Below are positions 36,322-42,331 of a DNA stretch of 42,332 nt, one piece after another. A program made the position numbers and the translations under genes. The stretch is from Comamonadaceae bacterium CD01 (GTDB lineage: Bacteria > Pseudomonadota > Gammaproteobacteria > Burkholderiales > Burkholderiaceae_C). Below the pieces are notes generated by a model that worked only from the letters and a program-made list of their open reading frames with translations, was not told where the DNA came from and ran no database searches. The stretch's first letter is position 1, and every line of letters starts with the position of its first letter. The stretch is taken from positions 1 through 42,332 of the forward strand of contig PGEI01000016.1 of assembly GCA_002894305.1 (NCBI GenBank), in the 5' to 3' direction.

Positions 36322-37422
36322 ATGATTGAGCACTCCCCCCTGATCATCGACGTCGCCGGCACCCGGCTCACCGACACCGACCGCCAGCGCCTGGCTCATC
36401 CCCTGGTGGGCGGCGTCATCCTGTTTGCCCGCAACTGGCACAACCGCGCGCAGCTGCTGCAGCTGACCGCCGACATCAAGCAGGTGCGTGAAGACCTGCT
36501 CATCTGCGTCGACCACGAAGGCGGGCGCGTGCAGCGCTTCAGGAGCGACGGCTTCACCCAGCTGCCGCCCATGCGCGCGCTGGGCCAGCTGTGGCTGCAG
36601 GACGGCAAGGCGGGCGAGGGCAGCGGTGCGCTGCGCGCCATGCAGGCGGCCACGGCGGCCGGCTATGTGCTGGGCGCCGAGCTGCGCGCCTGCGGCGTGG
36701 ACTTCTCCTTCACCCCGGTGCTCGACCTGGACTGGGCCGGCGACGGCGGCGCCTCGCGCAGCAGCGTGATTGGCGACCGCGCCTTTGGCGGCGACCCGCG
36801 CGTCGTCGCGCTGCTGGCGCGCGCGCTGATGCAGGGGCTGCTGCAGGCCGGCATGGCCAACTGCGGCAAGCACTTTCCGGGCCACGGCTTCGTCGCCGCC
36901 GACTCGCACACCGAGGTGCCGGTGGATCGGCGCAGCCTCAAGGCCATCCTGCAGGACGACGCCGCGCCCTATGCCTGGCTGAACAACGTCGTCACCAGCG
37001 TCATGCCCGCCCACGTCATCTACCCGCGCGTGGACAGCCGCCCGGCGGGCTTCTCGGCCAAATGGCTGCAAGACATTCTGCGCACCCGCCTGAGCTTTCA
37101 GGGCGCCATCTTCAGCGACGACCTGAGCATGGAGGGCGCGCGCCGCATCGACGGCGAACTGGTCAGCTACAGCACGGCCGCGGTGCACGCGCTGGCCGCC
37201 GGCTGCGACCTGGTGCTGCTGTGCAACCAGAGCCTGGACGGCGGCCACGCCGTCGACGCGCTGATAGCCGGCCTGCAGCAGGCGCAGGACGAGGGCCGCT
37301 GGCAGCCCAGCGCCGACGGCGAGGCGCGCCGCTGCGCGCTGCTGCCGCAAACCCTGCCGCTGGCCTGGGACGAGCTGATGCTGCACCCCGCCTACCTGCA
37401 GGCGCTGGAGCTGCTGCCATGA
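36322..37422 (+). CDS. nagZ: Beta-N-acetylhexosaminidase NagZ
   Basis: A 366-residue cytosolic family-3 glycoside hydrolase that removes GlcNAc from anhydro-muropeptides during cell-wall recycling. The catalytic loop is NCGKHFPGHGFVAADSH near residues 176-192 (the His-Asp dyad of NagZ), with FSDDLSMEGARR carrying the nucleophile Asp near 259-270. LVGGVILFARN near residues 33-43 is also characteristic. Its products influence AmpC induction in some bacteria. The stop overlaps pfkA by 4 bp. Confidence 0.95.
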   Translation: MIEHSPLIIDVAGTRLTDTDRQRLAHPLVGGVILFARNWHNRAQLLQLTADIKQVREDLLICVDHEGGRVQRFRSDGFTQLPPMRALGQLWLQDGKAGEGSGALRAMQAATAAGYVLGAELRACGVDFSFTPVLDLDWAGDGGASRSSVIGDRAFGGDPRVVALLARALMQGLLQAGMANCGKHFPGHGFVAADSHTEVPVDRRSLKAILQDDAAPYAWLNNVVTSVMPAHVIYPRVDSRPAGFSAKWLQDILRTRLSFQGAIFSDDLSMEGARRIDGELVSYSTAAVHALAAGCDLVLLCNQSLDGGHAVDALIAGLQQAQDEGRWQPSADGEARRCALLPQTLPLAWDELMLHPAYLQALELLP

Positions 37423-38480
37423 CGCTGCGCGTGGGGCTGTTGACCGGCGGCGGCGACTGCCCGGGGCTCAACGCCGTCATCCGCGCGGTCACCAAGTCGC
37501 TGATCCACCACGGCCGCTGCGAGGTCTGGGGCATTGCCGACGGCTTCGAAGGCCTGATGGAGAGCGAGCCGCGCGTGCGCCGGCTGCGCTGGGAGGACGT
37601 CTCGGGCATCCTGCACGTCGGCGGCACCATGCTGGGCACCAGCAACAGCGCCAACCCGCTGCGCGACGCCGCCACCACCGAGCGCGTGGCCGGCCACGTG
37701 CGCGCGCTGGGGCTGCAGGTCATTGTCGCCATCGGCGGCGACGGCACCATGAGCCTGGCCAGCGGCCTGGCGGGCGCCACCGGCCTGGAGGTGGTGGGCG
37801 TGCCCAAGACCATCGACAACGACATTGTCCACTGCGAGCGCAGCTTTGGCTTTGACACCGCCGTTGCCACCGCCACCGACGCGCTGCACCGCATCGAGAG
37901 CACCGGCAGCAGCCACCACCGCGTGATGATCGTCGAGACCATGGGCCGCCATGCCGGCTGGCTGGCGCTGGAGGCCGGTATTGCCGGCGCGGCCGACGTC
38001 ATCCTGCTGCCCGAGATCGACTACGACCTGGCCGCCATCGCCGCCCACTGCCGCGCGCGCGAGCAGCGCCAGCGCTACACCATCATCTGCATGGGCGAGG
38101 GCGCCAAGCCGCGCGGCGGCCAGCAGACCGTGCGCGAACACGTGGCGGGCAGCCCCGACCCGGTGCGCCTGGGCGGCGTGGCCCACGTGCTGCGCCAGCA
38201 GCTGCAGCCCCTGCTGGACAGCGAGGTGCGCGCCACCGTGCTGGGCCACGTGCAGCGCGGCGGCGACCCCACGCCGTTCGACCGCGTGCTGGCCACCCGC
38301 TATGGCCACCACGCGGCGCAGCTGGTACTTGAGCGGCGCTTTGGCCACATGGTCACGCTGCAGCGCGGCGCCATCACCAGCGTGCCCATAGTTCAGGTGG
38401 CCAACGTGCAGCGCACCGTGGCGCTGGATCACGAACTCGTCACCGCCGCGCGCGATATTGGCGTCTGCCTCGGTGTCTGA
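37419..38480 (+). CDS. 6-phosphofructokinase, mixed Gly104/Lys124 type
   Basis: A 353-residue phosphofructokinase. The nucleotide loop LTGGGDCPGLNAVIRA is at residues 8-23, GGDGT at 106-110 and the active-site PKTIDND at 129-135 (base D133), with MGRHAGW at 175-181. At the two positions that discriminate phosphoryl donors it has Gly (G109, E. coli 104) like ATP enzymes and Lys (K130, E. coli 124) like PPi enzymes. That is the mixed group, known from actinobacteria, which includes ATP enzymes. The donor cannot be fixed from sequence. Co-translation with nagZ (ATGA overlap) suggests use of recycled amino-sugar carbon, but this is speculation. Confidence 0.9.
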   Translation: MTLRVGLLTGGGDCPGLNAVIRAVTKSLIHHGRCEVWGIADGFEGLMESEPRVRRLRWEDVSGILHVGGTMLGTSNSANPLRDAATTERVAGHVRALGLQVIVAIGGDGTMSLASGLAGATGLEVVGVPKTIDNDIVHCERSFGFDTAVATATDALHRIESTGSSHHRVMIVETMGRHAGWLALEAGIAGAADVILLPEIDYDLAAIAAHCRAREQRQRYTIICMGEGAKPRGGQQTVREHVAGSPDPVRLGGVAHVLRQQLQPLLDSEVRATVLGHVQRGGDPTPFDRVLATRYGHHAAQLVLERRFGHMVTLQRGAITSVPIVQVANVQRTVALDHELVTAARDIGVCLGV

Positions 38481-38491
38481 CCTGGTATTTC

Positions 38492-38527
38492 CTCCTTCCC
38501 CCTCTGGGGGAAGGCTGGGATGGGGGC
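38492..38527 (+). repeat. 36-bp palindromic repeat, copy 2
   Basis: Second copy of the element at 34121-34156, in the same orientation, with CCTTCCCCC-TCT-GGGGGAAGG as the hairpin. It begins 12 bp after the pfkA stop and might also act in ending that message. Confidence 0.8.
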
Positions 38528-38619
38528 GGCGCCACATTCGCCCGCCTTTTGCACGAGATCGTGAACACGTTCTGAGCGACTACCATGGAGGCATCTCGGC
38601 CCTTGCGCAAGGAAACCCC

Positions 38620-39204
38620 ATGACCGGCACCGGCCAAGCCCACACCCCCCTGAGCGTTGCCCAATACCTTGAAGACGAGCAGCGCACCGACATACGCCAC
38701 GAATACCTGGCCGGCGAGATCGTCGCCATGGGCGGGGCCAGTGACCGGCATGGCCTGATTGCAGGGTCGCTGCATGCGCTGCTGCTGCCCCACGCCCGGC
38801 GCAAAGGCTGCCAGCTGTTCATCGCCGACATGAAGGTGCGCATAGAGCACGAAGGCGAAACCTGGTTTTACTACCCCGATCTGGTACTCGCCTGCAACCC
38901 GGCTGATCGAGCGTCGCCGTATTTCCGCAGCAACCCCTGCATGCTGGTCGAAGTCCTGTCGCCCAGCACCGAACAAATCGACACCCGCGAAAAACTTCTG
39001 GCCTACCGCCTCTTGCCCGACCTGCGCAGCTACCTGCTGCTGCGCCAAGACCGCGTGCAGGCCGACCTGTACCAGCGCGGCGCCGACGGCCGCTGGCAGC
39101 ACCAGCGCCTGTTTTCGCTGGACGACCAGCTGGCGCTGGACTGCGTGGACGCCGCGCTCAGCCTGCGCGACGTCTATGCCGACGTGCCTGAGCTTTTGGC
39201 CTGA
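38620..39204 (+). CDS. Uma2-family (DUF820) putative restriction-fold nuclease
   Basis: A 194-residue PD-(D/E)xK-fold protein. The N-terminal TPLSVAQYLEDEQRTDIRHEYLAGEIVAMGGAS is the family opening. The predicted active-site residues are D in YYPDLVLA (near residue 87) and E in LVEVLSPST (near 110), with K in REKLLAY further on. AAGGA at 38609-38613, 6 nt before ATG, fixes the start. Uma2 proteins are abundant in cyanobacteria and scattered elsewhere, often near transposons; their role is unclear. Here the gene stands next to a patch of relics and repeats, suggesting acquisition. Confidence 0.85.
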   Translation: MTGTGQAHTPLSVAQYLEDEQRTDIRHEYLAGEIVAMGGASDRHGLIAGSLHALLLPHARRKGCQLFIADMKVRIEHEGETWFYYPDLVLACNPADRASPYFRSNPCMLVEVLSPSTEQIDTREKLLAYRLLPDLRSYLLLRQDRVQADLYQRGADGRWQHQRLFSLDDQLALDCVDAALSLRDVYADVPELLA

Positions 39205-39216
39205 CGGGTCAACCCC

Positions 39217-39276
39217 ATGCGAATCCATACCATCCGCCGCGACGCCGACTACCGCGTCGCGCTGGCTTGCGTGTAG
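39217..39276 (+). pseudogene. Possible N-terminal relic of a HigA-type antitoxin
   Basis: An ATG opens 19 codons reading MRIHTIRRDADYRVALACV before a stop. The pattern M-x-I-x-x-I-R-x-x-A-D-Y-x-x-A-L is the usual beginning of XRE-type HigA antitoxins (which continue for about 100 more residues). The body is missing and is replaced by palindromic repeats. No toxin gene is left. This is a short match, so moderate confidence only. Confidence 0.45.
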
Positions 39277-39289
39277 GAGGCCCGCCCCG

Positions 39290-39385
39290 GGCCGATGGAT
39301 GTGTGCCGGCCTTAATCGTGGCGAGGGCGCCGCTTCCACGAAACACCCCGTTGTGGGAGTGGCGCCCTTGCCGCGATGACGGGCT
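39290..39385. repeat. Long imperfect inverted repeat, REP/BIME-like
   Basis: Two arms of about 25 bp, ATCGTGGCGAGGGCGCCG... and ...GGCGCCCTTGCCGCGAT, pair at about 21 of 25 positions around a 13-bp centre. A related short hairpin ATCGCGGCG-CCCT-CGCCGCGAT occurs near 39670-39692. Elements of this kind are common extragenic palindromes in GC-rich proteobacteria. Confidence 0.7.
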
Positions 39386-39487
39386 GCCGCGCGTCGGGCG
39401 CACATGCAGACGGCACTGGCCCGCACACTATGCCGGCAAGATGCCGGCGCTCCCTTGAAGCGGCCGGCATCGCACCCTCTCCAAAAC

Positions 39488-39540
39488 AAAACCCGTCATC
39501 CCAAAAGAAAACCCGTCACCCCGGCGAAGGCCGGGGTCCA
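39488..39540. repeat. Duplicated AAAACCCGTCA unit and GTCACCCCGGCGAAGG repeat
   Basis: AAAACCCGTCATCCC (39488) recurs 20 bp later as AAAACCCGTCACCCC (39508). The second copy runs into CCCCGGCGAAGGCCGGGG, the same palindrome family as the terminal element at 42228-42331. It looks like a fragment of that MITE-like repeat with its end duplicated. Confidence 0.65.
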
Positions 39541-39556
39541 GGGCCCCGTGGTGGCG

Positions 39557-39640
39557 CTACACCGCCAGCGGCAGCTCGGTGGTCGACAGCACGCTGCGCA
39601 GCACCATGAACGAGCGCACCTGGCGCACGCTGGCTGGCAA
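39557..39640 (-). pseudogene. C-terminal relic of an Lrp/AsnC-family regulator
   Basis: The minus strand encodes LPASVRQVRSFMVLRSVL followed by STTELPLAV and a stop. This is the typical C-terminal strand and tail of Lrp/AsnC regulators (V-R-x-V-x-S-F-x-V-L-x-x-V-x-x-T-T-x-L-P). Upstream on that strand the frame immediately loses protein character, and no HTH domain is nearby. Only about 27 codons of a 150-codon gene survive. Confidence 0.6.
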
Positions 39641-39711
39641 TGTCGGTGGTTTGAGGCGGGGCCGGCGTTGATCGCGGCGCCCTCGCCGCGATGGATTTTC
39701 AGCCAGCGCCT

Positions 39712-40866
39712 TTACTGCGCCGCCAGCAGCGCCCGTTGAATCCGCTCCTGTGCCGCCGACAGCGGCCGCCCCTCGCCCGCGCCCAGCCAGACGATGAAAT
39801 TGCCCGCCTCGTCCAGCGCAAACAGCGCCGCCATGCCGTACAGATAGCCGCCCTGCAGCCACAGCGGCTGGCCGTCCACCTCTACGCGGTTCAGAAAGCC
39901 GTCGTAGCAGCTGCCCTTGCGCCGCGCGTCGCAGGGCACGGCGTCGTCGCGCTGGCCCTGGGCCAGGGCCAGCAGCGGGCGGTGATCCTGGATGAAGCGC
40001 GCCAACCCTGCCGCGCTGCCGGTCAGCCCCATCGGCGCACGCGCGGCGTGCCAGTCCAGGTGCTGCACGAAGTCGGGGCCGTAAAAATTCTCATGCATGA
40101 AGTTGTATTGGACGGACGTGTCACGCCGCTCCAGCCAGTCCAGTCCGTAGCTTTCCAGATGCAAGCCTTGCTCCAGCGCCGTCCACAGGCTGCGGCCGTA
40201 ATGCTTTTCATAGGCCACCGCTGCCAGGCAAAAATCCAGGTTGTGGTAGGCAAAGCGCGCGCCGGGGGCGTAGTCCAGCCGGGTTTTTGACAGCTGCGCC
40301 ACGTCATAGGGGCACCAGGGCCGGTGATCCATCTTGGTCATCGGATCAACGCTCTTGAGCCGGTCGAACCCAGCCGAATGGTTGAGCAGTTGGCGAACGC
40401 GGATGTCCGCCACGCGCGCGTCGGCATACGGTCCGCTCAACCCCAGCACCTGAACCAGCGGCGTGTCCAGCCAGCCGTCCGGCTGCGCGGCCTGCGGCGC
40501 CGCCATGCCCATGAAGCTGACGATCTTGCTCAGGCTGGCCAGCCGCATCGGCGTGTCCTGCGCCACGCGCGGGCTGACAAAGGGCTGGTCCTGCCAGCCG
40601 TTGACGCAGGTGGAGACCTTGCCGTCTGCGGTGACGAAGGCCAGTTGGTTGGCTGGTGCGTCGTGCCGCACAGCCATGTCTTGCGCCAGCGTGCGCAGCC
40701 AGCGTGGTGCCTGGGCGTCGCAGCGGGTGAACCAGGCGGAAAGGTGGCCGGTGACGGGGTAAACCCAGCGGCGCACCATATTGCGGTCGGTTTCCCACGC
40801 GAGCCGAGAGCTGAAAATAGCCGCAATCAATAGTGCGTAAAATAAATATCGAAAGCTGAAGTGCAT
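39712..40866 (-). CDS. Beta-lactamase-fold serine hydrolase (class C / EstB-like)
   Basis: A 384-residue protein. A hydrophobic N-terminal segment (about 6-20, RYLFYALLIAAIFSS) indicates a membrane anchor or signal peptide. The penicillin-binding fold motifs are SLSK (S111, K114) and YHN (207-209), with LLNHSAGFD (160-168), which typically follows in this family. The third motif (K-T-G) is not evident; GGYLYG near residue 350 may take its place, as in esterase-like members. So it is more likely an esterase, peptidase or wall-related hydrolase than a lactamase. The start at 40866 is chosen because a longer TTG reading would run into the upstream terminator. Confidence 0.8.
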   Translation of the reverse strand: MHFSFRYLFYALLIAAIFSSRLAWETDRNMVRRWVYPVTGHLSAWFTRCDAQAPRWLRTLAQDMAVRHDAPANQLAFVTADGKVSTCVNGWQDQPFVSPRVAQDTPMRLASLSKIVSFMGMAAPQAAQPDGWLDTPLVQVLGLSGPYADARVADIRVRQLLNHSAGFDRLKSVDPMTKMDHRPWCPYDVAQLSKTRLDYAPGARFAYHNLDFCLAAVAYEKHYGRSLWTALEQGLHLESYGLDWLERRDTSVQYNFMHENFYGPDFVQHLDWHAARAPMGLTGSAAGLARFIQDHRPLLALAQGQRDDAVPCDARRKGSCYDGFLNRVEVDGQPLWLQGGYLYGMAALFALDEAGNFIVWLGAGEGRPLSAAQERIQRALLAAQ

Positions 40867-40873
40867 TTCATGA

Positions 40874-40907
40874 GACAAAAATAAAAGGCGTCCCAAGACG
40901 CCTTTTA
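40874..40907 (-). terminator. Rho-independent terminator of the pilin gene
   Basis: TAAAAGGCGTC and GACGCCTTTTA form a perfect 11-bp stem with a 4-nt loop. On the minus strand the 3' arm runs into TTTTATTTTTG. It follows the pilin stop by 23 bp and precedes the serine hydrolase start. The A/T flanks make it usable on either strand. Confidence 0.9.
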
Positions 40908-40929
40908 TTAGACTGCGGAAATATTAATC

Positions 40930-41442
40930 TCAAGGTTCGACGGGCGCGTCGGGGGCAGTGTCCGGTTCTGCCAAATCTTCTTTACAACCAGCGGGGCGGA
41001 ATTTGGCGTCAATGCTGGTGCTGCAGGCCCAAGAACCATTGGCGTTACGCACCCAAGCAAGAGTATCTTTGCTTTCTGCGCGGAGAGGTGCGGCCGCATT
41101 TTCTCCAAAGGTGGCAGTGATTGTGGCGGTAGCATCCGTAAGACTATAGGCAACAGTCAGGCCCTCTTGAAGCTTGCCGTCTGCACCCATTACGGCTCCA
41201 ATCAAATTGCTGGCGGTCCAGGAGGATTCGCAGTCCTTAAGTTCAACGCCGTCCATCATGCATGTTTCAACAGCAGTTTTGAGTGTGGCTGTTTCACTCA
41301 TTACACGTGCAGCTTGCGACTTGGCAACATAATTTTGATACTGCGGAATCGCCACGGCCGCCAAAATACCAATAATCGCCACAACGATCATCAGCTCGAT
41401 CAGGGTAAAACCCTGCTGAACCTTGCGAAGCTGGTGTTTCAT
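40930..41442 (-). CDS. pilA: Type IV major pilin
   Basis: A 170-residue type IVa pilin. The leader [11 protein letters not shown] is followed by [20 protein letters not shown], with PilD cleavage after G11, N-methylated Phe12 and Glu16. The long N-terminal helix continues to about residue 62. Cys residues are at 61, 71, 140 and 153; C140-C153 would form the C-terminal D-loop disulfide, and C61-C71 an extra one. The tail is acidic and Pro-rich ([16 protein letters not shown]). Codon use is clearly less GC-rich than neighbouring genes, as often seen for variable surface genes. AGGAGGT stands before the ATG and a sigma-54 promoter lies upstream. Confidence 0.93.
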   Translation of the reverse strand: MKHQLRKVQQGFTLIELMIVVAIIGILAAVAIPQYQNYVAKSQAARVMSETATLKTAVETCMMDGVELKDCESSWTASNLIGAVMGADGKLQEGLTVAYSLTDATATITATFGENAAAPLRAESKDTLAWVRNANGSWACSTSIDAKFRPAGCKEDLAEPDTAPDAPVEP

Positions 41443-41499
41443 AAAACCTCCTGGTGAAGAATCGCTGGCGGAATGAAAGTGCCAGTCGCTTCAATAGAG

Positions 41500-41514
41500 G
41501 CAAGACCTGTGCCA
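41500..41514 (-). promoter_or_regulatory. Sigma-54 (RpoN) promoter of pilA
   Basis: The minus strand reads TGGCACAGGTCTTGC. GG and GC are separated by exactly 10 bp, matching the -24/-12 consensus TGGCAC-N5-TTGC at every conserved base. Start of transcription would be near 41488, giving a leader of about 46 nt with an AGGAGGT ribosome site. pilA is RpoN/PilSR-dependent in Pseudomonas and many betaproteobacteria. Confidence 0.85.
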
Positions 41515-41583
41515 GCGCAGGAATCAACGTTTTCGGTACAAATAAAGCAATTTGTCACATGTGGCGCCCTGCCATGCATCGGC

Positions 41584-41636
41584 TGTCACGGCGTTTGCCG
41601 TGCCAGGGTCGGCGTGTCACGGCAAACGCCGTGCCA
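41584..41636. repeat. Two 22-bp palindromic elements with inverted cores
   Basis: Copy 1 (41584-41605) is TGTCACGGC-GTTT-GCCGTGCCA; copy 2 (41615-41636) is TGTCACGGC-AAAC-GCCGTGCCA. The outer parts are identical and directly repeated; only the 4-bp core is in the opposite orientation. Each copy is itself a 6-bp stem hairpin (CACGGC/GCCGTG), and the 16-bp inner parts of the two are mutual reverse complements. The spacer is 9 bp. Confidence 0.9.
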
Positions 41637-41688
41637 TTAGAGTTTGATCCTGGCCACTAGAATCACCTTTCCGGGTTTGGAGCAAGGC

Positions 41689-42219
41689 ATGGACATCATC
41701 AGTTTGGACGCGGCGGAAGCCATGACCGGCATCAGCCGCCGCACCCTGTGGCGCCGCGTGGCCGACGGCGCGCTTGCCAGCGGCGAGAAAGACGCCCGTG
41801 GCCGCACGACGGTAGCGCTGGGGGGGGGGGTGCTTACAGCCATCCGCGAGCACACAGGCGTCGATCTGGGCGCTGAAGACCTGCACGCCCTGCTGCAGGC
41901 CGACGCGGGCGACGCCGACGCCCAGGCCGACGTCGGCGCGCTGCTCTACACGGCAGCCGCAGCGCCCGCCGGCCACCCCGGCGCCCGCGCCGCCGCGCTG
42001 TACTGGCTGCGCCAGGCAGCCGACCAGAACCACGCCGACGCGATGCACTGGCTGGGCACCGCAGCCGCCGCGCTGCGCACCGAGCAGGGCAACGCCGAGG
42101 CCATGATGTGGATTGCCAAGGCGGCAGCCCACGGCCATGCGATTGCGCAGCAGCAGCTCGATGCCTTGCTGGGCAAGGCGCTGGCGCCGGGCGGTATGGA
42201 TATTGATTCGGCCCTGTGA
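41689..42219 (+). CDS. HTH-Sel1 repeat protein with poly-G tract
   Basis: A 176-residue protein. Residues 5-30 (SLDAAEAMTGISRRTLWRRVADG) form a helix-turn-helix similar to MerR or excisionase DNA-binding starts. From about 60 the chain is made of Sel1/TPR-like helical repeats (DADAQADVGALLYTAA, AALYWLRQAADQNHADAMHWLG, AEAMMWIAKAAAHGHAIAQQQL). The coding sequence contains 11 consecutive G (41820-41830) between the two domains; the frame is open as given. GGAG 6 nt before the ATG supports the start. It is divergent from the pilin gene. A regulator of, or partner in, pilus function is possible but inferred only from position. Confidence 0.75.
   Translation: MDIISLDAAEAMTGISRRTLWRRVADGALASGEKDARGRTTVALGGGVLTAIREHTGVDLGAEDLHALLQADAGDADAQADVGALLYTAAAAPAGHPGARAAALYWLRQAADQNHADAMHWLGTAAAALRTEQGNAEAMMWIAKAAAHGHAIAQQQLDALLGKALAPGGMDIDSAL
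41820..41830 (+). repeat. G11 homopolymer inside coding sequence
   Basis: Eleven G in a row encode part of VALGGGV. Loss or gain of one or two G would put all Sel1 repeats out of frame and leave only the HTH segment. Such tracts are slippage-prone in bacteria. Confidence 0.9.
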
Positions 42220-42227
42220 TGTTTGAA

Positions 42228-42331
42228 TTCGTCATCCCGGCGAAGGCCGGGATCCAGTGCTTTGGGGAGGAAGTCATGGATCCCGGCCCCGGATCAAGCC
42301 CGGGGTGACGTTCCTTCGCCGGAATGACGAA
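42228..42331. mobile_element. MITE-like element with 19-bp terminal inverted repeats
   Basis: The left end TTCGTCATCCCGGCGAAGG and right end CCTTCGCCGGAATGACGAA are reverse complements at 18 of 19 positions, about 104 bp apart. The inside holds GGCCGGGATCCA and TGGATCCCGGCC, a second inverted repeat. It has no coding capacity. The right end is one base from the end of the window. The ends match the fragment near 39514-39540. Confidence 0.7.

Larger units (their letters stand above)
39205..39711. other. Gene-free relic and repeat patch
   Basis: This 507-bp stretch has no intact gene. In order it holds a possible HigA start relic, a long imperfect inverted repeat, a duplicated GTCA-CCC repeat unit, an Lrp/AsnC C-terminal relic and another REP-like hairpin. 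It reads as a site of repeated insertion and deletion between the Uma2 gene and the serine hydrolase. Confidence 0.7.

Noticed and set aside
41443-41688. CRISPR array in the pilin upstream region
   Set aside because: Only two repeat copies with a 9-bp spacer, and no cas genes in the window.
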